From: Physella acuta
Lineage: Eukaryota; Mollusca; Gastropoda; Physidae
Direction: 5' to 3'
Assembly: GCF_028476545.1 (NCBI RefSeq)
Contig: NW_026732380.1
Location: forward strand, 574,001 to 638,000
Length of the DNA stretch: 64,000 nt
Part shown: positions 57,101-64,000 of the stretch, one piece after another
How positions within the stretch are numbered: the stretch's first letter is position 1
Layout of the letters: the number at the start of each line of letters is the position of its first letter
Made by a program: the position numbers and the translations under genes
Notes under the pieces: generated by a model
Seen by the model: only the letters and a program-made list of their open reading frames with translations
Database searches by the model: none
Told to the model about the DNA's origin: nothing

Positions 57101-60100
57101 ACGTTATTTGATCTAGGAGACAAGAAATAATTGATGATACCATATTAAGTTATTTGATCTAGAAGACAAATAAATTGATGATACCATATTACGTTATTTG
57201 ATCTAGGAGACAAGAAATAATTGATGATACCATATTAAGTTATTTGATCTAGAAGACAAATAAATTGATGATACCATATTACGTTATTTGATCTAGGAGA
57301 CAAGAAATAAATTGATGATACCATATTAAGTTATTTGATCTAGAAGACAAATAAATTGATGATACCATATTACGTTATTTGATCTAGGAGACAAGAAATA
57401 ATTGATGATACCATATTAAGTTATTTGATCTAGGAGACAAGAAATAATTGATGATACCATATTATGTTATTTGATCTAGGAGACAAGAAATAAATGATGA
57501 TACCATATTAAGTTATTTGATCTAGGAGACAAGAAATAAATTGATGATACCATATTAAGTTATTTGATCTAGAAGACAAATAAATTGATGATACCATATT
57601 ACGTTATTTGATCTAGGAGACAAGAAATAAATTGATGATACCATATTACGTTATTTAAAAGCAATCAATTTAATACATTTCTCAAGCAATTAAAACAAGA
57701 GAATAAACAATTACAAAATAAACAATAATATCACTTCAGACAAATCAATCAAGTTTTTGAGTCGCTGATAGAAACAAGCAATTATTTATAGAATAAAATT
57801 GTTTTAAAGTAATTAAAGATTAAGAACAGAATCATTACACAGCAAAATCAAGATAGCCAACACATTTTATAATTTCAATGATTTTTAGGATCACCATAAA
57901 CATTTTAACAACTAAATATACAAGCATGGGGTGTAACCAGAAAAACAATGCCTTAAGTCAATGCATACATGCTGGGAATGGCTGTCCAATGGGGAAACCT
58001 AAATGAACTGAAACAACAAATGATCACTGTCTTACTGTAGCATATCCACAAGCTGTCCTGTGGGAAACCTAAATGAACTGAAACAACAAATGATCACTTC
58101 CTTACTGTAGCATATCCACAAGCTGTCCTGTGGAAAACCTAAATGTAAACAACAAATGATCACTTTCTTACTGTAGCATATCCACAAGCTGTCCTGTGGA
58201 AAACCTAAATGTAAACAACAAATGATCACTGTCTTACTGTAGCATATCCACAAGCTGTCCTGTGGAAAACCTAAATGAATGTAAACAACAAATGATCACT
58301 GTCTTACTGTAGCATATCCACAAGCTGTCCTGTGGAAAACCTAAATGAATGTAAACAACAAATGATCACTGTCTTACTGTAGCATATCCACAAGCTGTCC
58401 TGTGGAAAACCTAAATGTAAACAACAAAGGATCACTTTCTTACTGTAGCATATCCACAAGCTGTCCTGTGGAAAACCTAAATGTAAACAACAAATGATGA
58501 CTGTCTTACTGTAGCATATCCACAAGCTGTCCTGTGGAAAACCTAAATGAACTGAAACAACAAATGATCACTGTCTTACTGTAGCATATCCACAAGCTGT
58601 CCTGTGGAAAACCTAAATGAACTGAAACAACAAATGATCACTGTCTTACTGTAGCATATCCACAAGCTGTCCTGTGGAAAACCTAAATGAACTGAAACAA
58701 CAAATGATCACTGTCTTACTGTAGCATATCCACAAGCTGTCCTGTGGAAAACCTAAATGAACTGAAACAACAAATGATCACTGTCTTACTGTAGCATATC
58801 CACAAGCTGTCCTGTGGAAAACCTAAATGAACTGAAACAACAAATGATCACTGTCTTACTGTAGCATATCCACAAGCTGTCCTGTGGGAAACCTAAATGA
58901 ACTGAAACAACAAATGATCACTGTCTTACTGTAGCATATCCACAAGCTGTCCTGTGGAAAACCTAAATGAACTGAAACAACAAATGATCACTGTCTTACT
59001 GTAGCATATCCACAAGCTGTCCTGTGGAAAACCTAAATGAACTGAAACAACAAATGATCACTGTCTTACTGTAGCATATCCACAAGCTGTCCTGTGGAAA
59101 ACCTAAATGAACTGAAACAACAAATGATCACTGTCTTACTGTAGCATATCCACAAGCTGTCCTGTGGGAAACCTAAATGAACTGAAACAACAAATGATCA
59201 CTGTCTTACTGTAGCATATCCACAAGCTGTCCTGTGGAAAACCTAAATGAACTGAAACAACAAATGATCACTGTCTTACTGTAGCATATCCACAAGCTGT
59301 CCTGTGGAAAACCTAAATGAATGTAAACAACAAATGATCACTGTCTTACTGTAGCATATCCACAAGCTGTCCTGTGGAAAACCTAAATGAACTGAAACAA
59401 CAAAGGATCACTGTCTTACTGTAGCATATCCACAAGCTGTCCTGGCACTGTGCTCAATACTTTCAACAATATCCACACCCATTTCAAGCAGGTACGGATC
59501 CTTGGTTGCTTGATACAGATACATGACACTTTCAATGATTTCTGTAAAAATAGTTGTTGTTTTTTGGAACATTTTGTATTTAACTGAAAATCTCAATTTT
59601 TAGTCTTAAGTAATCACTGGGAGTAACTAGATGGTTTTTTTAAAGACAACACAATCCTTAATGAACACCTTGATCTGATGATCCAACATACCTGTCTCAC
59701 CTTGATCTGATGACCAAACATACCTGGTCTCAATGGATAGCCTTCTCTACCCTGGTGGACATCAGCCTTTGGGATGTTGTAATATTCAGGTGTAAAGCCA
59801 TACTGTCTCCACACTTGATGGAAGTTGTGAATCGTTTTCATCCCATCTTCTATATCTCCTAGAATGGCCTGAAGAATTTTTTAACTTTAAAATTTTGATA
59901 TCATTCATAAAAAAGTCAGCAGTTTTATTGTCAGATTGAATTTTGAATACCTGAATTCCTGGCCAGAAGCCATCTAAAGATGTAAACAAAGGCAGAGTTA
60001 TTGACCCCTTGTTCATCTGTGCCCACATGTACCAGTCATCTCTTTTGATGTATTTTTTTATAGGCTCTTCATATTCTACGGCAAAACAAAACACAACTCC

Positions 60101-63100
60101 ATTTGGCATATGCAAAAATTCTGATACATTAAGCATGACATTTGACATACAAGAACGTTCTAGTATATAAACATGACATTTGACATATGAGGAAGTTCTG
60201 GTATATTTAACATGACATTTCACATATGTGGAAGTTCTGGTATATTAAACATGACATTTGAGATATGAAGAAGCTCCAACAAAGACTTTACCTCTAAACA
60301 TGTGCAGAAGTTCTGGTATATTAAACATGACATTTGACATATGAAGAAGTTCCAACAAAGACTTTACCTCTAAACACGTGCAGAAGTTCTGGTATATTAA
60401 ACATGACATTTGACATATGAAGAAGTTCCAACAAAGACTTTACCTCTAAACACGTGCAGAAGTTCTGGTATATTAAACATGACATTTGACATATGAAGAA
60501 GTTCCAACAAAGACTTTACCTCTAAACATGTGCAGAAGTTCTGGTATATTAAACATGACATTTGACATATGAAGAAGTTCCAACAAAGACTTTACCTCTA
60601 AACATGTGCAGAAGTTCTGGTATATTAAACATGACAGCTCCTTTGACCAGATACTCAAAATATGAATCAATGCCACCACCAATTCCTGAGTCTAGAGCTG
60701 TCCATTTACCATTGCTGACGTCTATATGGTTGCCTAGCTGCAAGTGGTAGAATGTCAGTGTGAATATGAAAGATGTAAACTATTATTTTTAAAAGTTTAC
60801 TGTACAAATACAAGTCCGTGTATTTCAAGTAAAAAGTATTTTAAGTTTACGTTCTTTGTTTTTTTTTATCAAACTTTACCAATAATAATGTTAAACTAGT
60901 CTGAAAGAAGTAATAAGGATTTAACAGTCGTATGAAATTAAGATAAACAGTCCTTAAGAAAATAAAGATATACCAGTCCTAAAGAAGATCTATATTTCCA
61001 TAAAGATCTTATTGCTCTTATTGCAGCCTTTTCAAAAATGGGGTCTCCAGTTAACCGACTCAAAGTGCCAAACTCAACAATAAAAGTTCCCACGCCTGCT
61101 GTACATGTGACTGTGGTCTCACCTTTAGGGACCCCATGGCGCAGGTTCACTGTACCGTATGGCATGCCAGTAGGTGTATCAAAGGCTGAGGAAACAAGCT
61201 AAAACTGATTCACATTCAACTTGTAAAATATTAACATGATTTTTATCACTGTAATTAATCATATCTAACAATGGATGTTTTTCATGGTCAACATTGAATG
61301 GAAAGTTCAAAAATTATTATGAGATGGTAACGGTATAGCAATATTTCAAGGGAGTATATTTTTTTTTTTAAAGTTTCTTTAGATGCATCATGTCAATATG
61401 TTTATTAACTGCTGTTTTATTTTCTTTAAAATGTTTAAGAAACAATATTTTTGACTGTACCTGGTAAAATTTTCCTGGCAATGTTGTCTGCCATCCTCAG
61501 CAGAGGGCCTGAACATGGCCAGGCTGGCTCTAAGACCATCCCAGCTCTCTTCATGAGCAGGTGGCCAGATAGAAGACCCCCAACAACTATAAAAAAGAAA
61601 AATATTTCATTCATGACGTTCGAGTAACATAGTAACACTTATTAAAATACAGACATCAACATAAACTCAAAGAGTGAAATCTATTAACGTGCAACTTTAC
61701 CTTTTCTAGTACAAGCATTACAGATAAAAATTTAGTTTGAAGATGATGAATAAAACCCTAAGAAAATAGAACATATTTATATTTACTTCGTATGTTTGTC
61801 TCAAAAACAGAAGCATTAATATCAATGTCAAAGAAACTTTCTCCTTTGTCTATTAAAATCTGTGCAATCCGTCGAAACTCAGAGTAGTTTCCCATGACAG
61901 CCAGTGTATCCATTGCATCAATCAATGTCAAAGAATAACTAGAACAAAATCAGTAACAAATTTAGAGCTCACTATTACTTTTAGTAATGGAGAGAAATTT
62001 TAAACTATGAAAAATTGACGTATTCATTTTTAAAGATTTTTTATAATAAGTAATAAAAGGTTTTTTAGATCAGTTATTAAGTTATTATTAGAAGACTAAA
62101 TATTGTTTCTAAATTATAAATTATAAAGATTATCAGATAATTAACTGAAAAGTGATTGTGTCATTTTATTCTACGATTATCACAATGAAACAACATTATT
62201 GAAAGTTTTTACACATTTTGTGAATATCAATTTACCTGCCCCAAGTGTCATGACCCCCACAGGTCAAAGGCTGTAATTCATCATAAGGATAGGCATATTT
62301 TAAATAGCCTTCATAAGCATGGTAAAACATATTTTTTACTTTTTCTCTGTAAACAAAAAAAGGGTGTTTCAAATAGTTGCTTAGTAAAACTCCACTAAGA
62401 ATTACAACACTGTATATAGATCTATACCCAAGCTTCTTACACTTAAATATTAATAAAGTATTTATAAGGGTTAAATAAATTCCATTTTATCCTTTAAATC
62501 CATCTCCCATGGTAATTTATTTTTGTTAAGGGATGACACACAATACTATGCGTGTGTGGTATGCGGCCTGACTTATTGTTTATATTACTGTTTGAGTCTA
62601 TAATCAACTCAATGCTACAAGCCTGCTGGTTGGCTGAGGCCATGGCAGGGCAGTGTTTCTTAAAGGCATTTCTTCAGGGACAGGGGGGATCATCCTCAAA
62701 GCATGTCTATCACCCCCCCCCCCCCCAACAAAATATAATTTATAGGCCCTACTTTATTTAGGACTATTATACAAAATATATATTATTATGTAAGCCCCTC
62801 TGAAAATTTTGTCCTCCCCCCCCCCCCCCCCCCATCCCAAGAAAAAAGTTGTAATAAACATAATAAATGAACACTGCATCTGGGCTTGTTCAAAGGTTCG
62901 ATTCTCAATAAATTTAAATATTGTCCTTCAAAAGTATTAGATATCGAAGTGACTACTCGGAAAAGATTTTTTACCCCAGCGTCTCCACCTTGTCGGCAAA
63001 AGATAGTTCTGCGCTTGTGCAGTGACTTTAATAGCTGAGCTAGGGTTAGGGTTATGCAATTGTAAACACTCGCATGCGCAGTACCATCGAAAACATTGCA

Positions 63101-63603
63101 GCGAAGGCAAGTCGTAGTTTCTCTCCAGTGCGCATGCATATCTTTTTCTGGCTAGAATAGGCCATTAGATATCCCTTTCTTTCTACTACTTAGAATTTAG
63201 GGCTGTAGGCCTACTTACTACGCTTACAATACTATCAATATCACTATTTTTATCAACTTCAAGTAGGCTTAAAGTAGGCCTAAGCTAAGGGCTAAGACAA
63301 GAGTAAGTAAGTACTAAGTTAGGTCTAAGTACACTAGATCTAGTAGTAGATCTAAGGTAGTCTAGTAAGTACAGTAAGTAGTAAGTAAAGTTTAGTAATA
63401 GTAAAGTTACAGTAAAAAAGTAAGAACTTAAGAAGTAAGCAACTATCAACAAACCTATACAGCGTTACATTGATTTCTCCCACTCTTGTTTTACTTTCAG
63501 ATATAACAGGCAGGTGAATTATAATTACTATAATTGAGAGTATTCCAGTATAACTAGGTCTACTAGAACTGAACTGAATGCTATAAAAATGCTTCATTTG
63601 CAA
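54178..63603 (-). CDS. EDEM2: ER degradation-enhancing alpha-mannosidase-like protein 2 (GH47), 10 exons
   Basis: Initiates mannose trimming of misfolded N-glycoproteins in the ER lumen, marking them for ERAD. Exons: 63603-63455, 62346-62236, 61938-61787, 61586-61461, 61185-60974, 60737-60596, 60075-59951, 59868-59724, 59541-59420, 56277-54178. All are GT-AG and phase-consistent, 1127 residues in total. A hydrophobic signal segment lies near residues 21-34 ([14 protein letters not shown]). GH47 landmarks: MFYHAY 56-61, HDTWG 82-86, [10 protein letters not shown] 128-137 (Glu133 equals the catalytic acid of human EDEM2, E117), [10 protein letters not shown] 160-169, GMPYGTVNL 186-194, [10 protein letters not shown] in exon 6, EGYPLRP in exon 8, [11 protein letters not shown] in exon 10 and YVFNTEAHP with the calcium-site Thr491. 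The end [17 protein letters not shown] matches human EDEM2's tail, which separates it from EDEM1 and EDEM3. Human EDEM2 has 578 residues; the excess is an acidic disordered region (DDDDDD near 586-591) and 22 nine-residue repeats (701-898). Introns 6 and 9 hold arrays of copied splice sites. Confidence 0.95.
54868..55461 (-). repeat. coding 27-bp minisatellite: 22 copies of TNVPEPAPA in EDEM2
   Basis: Within exon 10, 22 in-frame tandem copies of a nine-residue unit TNVPE(P/T)(A/S)P(A/G) occupy residues about 701-898. The first and last copies use PETAP and the middle ones PEPAP, so two sub-arrays are visible. The segment is Pro/Glu-rich and surely disordered. Vertebrate EDEM2 has no such insert. 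The alternative frame read over it is a shadow. Confidence 0.95.
56267..57655 (-). repeat. 46-bp array made from the exon 10 3' splice site of EDEM2
   Basis: About 30 tandem units. On the minus strand each reads TTATTTCTTGTCTCCTAG followed by ATCAAA(G/T), that is, the pyrimidine tract and AG of the exon 10 acceptor plus the first 11 exonic bases (ATCAAAGACGT), then about 17 bp of filler. The true acceptor (exon starts 56277) is the last unit. Many upstream copies carry one extra T (ATCAAATAACGT). The pyrimidine tract and AG are kept in almost all copies; a minority read CTTCTAG or TTCTCTCCTAG. Confidence 0.95.
58028..59427 (-). repeat. 70-bp array made from the exon 9 end and 5' splice site of EDEM2
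   Basis: About 21 occurrences, the last being the true junction at 59420/59419. Each contains, on the minus strand, CAGGACAGCTTGTGGATATG and CTACA|GTAAGACAG: the last 25 nt of exon 9 and its donor. About 36 bp of filler (CATTTGTTGTTTCAGTTCAT) follows. The GTAAG core is intact in every copy I counted; a few read GTAAGAAAG or GTAAGGAAG further on. Units are 70 bp, or 58-68 bp at the distal end. Confidence 0.96.
60120..60636 (-). repeat. 76-bp array made from the exon 6 end and 5' splice site of EDEM2
   Basis: The donor motif (plus-strand TTTACCTCTAAAC, minus GTTTAGAG|GTAAAG) recurs at 60287, 60363, 60439, 60515 and 60591, exactly 76 bp apart. The 60591 copy is the true exon 6 junction. Each unit carries 41 nt of exon 6 (TGTCATGTTTAATATACCAG...) and 35 nt of intron. 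Three shorter, eroded copies without donors lie at 60120-60240. Confidence 0.95.
62651..62876. mobile_element. C-run-rich MITE, family B, copy 4 (in EDEM2 intron 1)
   Basis: Left CAGTGTTTCTTAAAGGC, right AATAAATGAACACTG, C runs at 62711-62727 and 62817-62834, and core AAAATATAATTTATAGG. It is more diverged than the other copies and no clean TSD is seen. It lies in intron 1 of EDEM2. Confidence 0.7.
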
Positions 63604-64000
63604 GCCGATTTGTAAACATCGACATCAAGGTCTTACTAGATAACGATACATTTGAAACATTAAGAATAATAATAATCATGCTCATTGAGTTCCTGTACAA
63701 TATAGATCTATTATTAAATTAAACATAAACAATAAATATTTAGTTAAAGATATTAAACTATAGTTAAACAAAAACTTGATTTATAGGCCTATAATGTTAA
63801 ATTATTTAGTGGTTACATTTTGACAACATTATTACATTAAAACTTGTCTTTTTTTTTTTTTCCACAGACAAGCAATTTCTGTGCATGTTTGGTTTTTAGT
63901 ATGACAGCCATTCGATGCAGAACGCTTGTCTCAAGTAACTCATTGTTTACATTAGTAAATAAATTATCTACATTTTTTACAGGCTAACATTTGTTTGGAA
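63604..64000. other. EDEM2 upstream region; strong plus-strand 3' splice-site motif
   Basis: AT-rich DNA upstream of the EDEM2 start codon, with no TATA box at a suitable distance. On the plus strand CTTTTTTTTTTTTTTCCACAG ends at about 63867. The following sequence is open to the window end and includes MTAIRCRTLVSSNSLFTLV, so a divergently oriented neighbour is possible but unproven. Confidence 0.3.

Overview
The window is eukaryotic nuclear DNA. It has GT-AG introns, a tRNA-derived SINE, hAT-type MITEs and very many minisatellites. The two recognisable genes have metazoan architecture. The repeat style and the SINE type suggest a lophotrochozoan, most likely a gastropod mollusc; that taxon is inferred, not proved. 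No bacterial operon, rRNA, CRISPR array, retrovirus or LTR element was seen.

Layout, with all supported genes on the minus strand. (1) 63.6-54.2 kb: a complete ten-exon EDEM2-type gene (ER degradation-enhancing alpha-mannosidase, glycoside hydrolase family 47). Its predicted 1127-residue product is about twice the length of human EDEM2, because a long acidic, repeat-bearing disordered segment sits between the catalytic domain and the conserved C-terminal tail. (2) 42.3-40.2 kb: a three-coding-exon small heat-shock protein (alpha-crystallin family, 173 aa), with a possible TATA-driven 5' UTR exon near 50.8 kb. (3) 27.6-5.0 kb: a gene of tiny exons that I do not recognise. Five short exons have mutually compatible phases and encode an Arg/Asp-rich peptide with a repeated G-F-D-x-aromatic-x-x-D-F motif. 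About 86 residues are visible, and the 5' end may be incomplete. EDEM2 (ER glycoprotein quality control) and the sHSP (chaperone) both serve proteostasis, but nothing shows that they are co-regulated.

Between and inside the genes lie more than 35 tandem arrays, roughly 25 kb by my hand tally, with units of 17-111 bp. There are also four long (TA)n tracts, three copies of one hAT-like MITE family, four copies of a second (C-run-rich) MITE family, two SINE copies and several inverted repeats. Almost all long reading frames in the window are by-products of these arrays.

The most striking observation is that several intronic minisatellites are built from the gene's own splice junctions. In EDEM2 the 3' end of exon 9 plus its 5' splice site is repeated about 20 times, the 3' splice site of exon 10 about 30 times (both in intron 9), and the end of exon 6 plus its 5' splice site five times. 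In the unrecognised gene, the 52-nt exon's 5' splice site is repeated six times. The arrays therefore present ladders of decoy splice sites beside the true ones.
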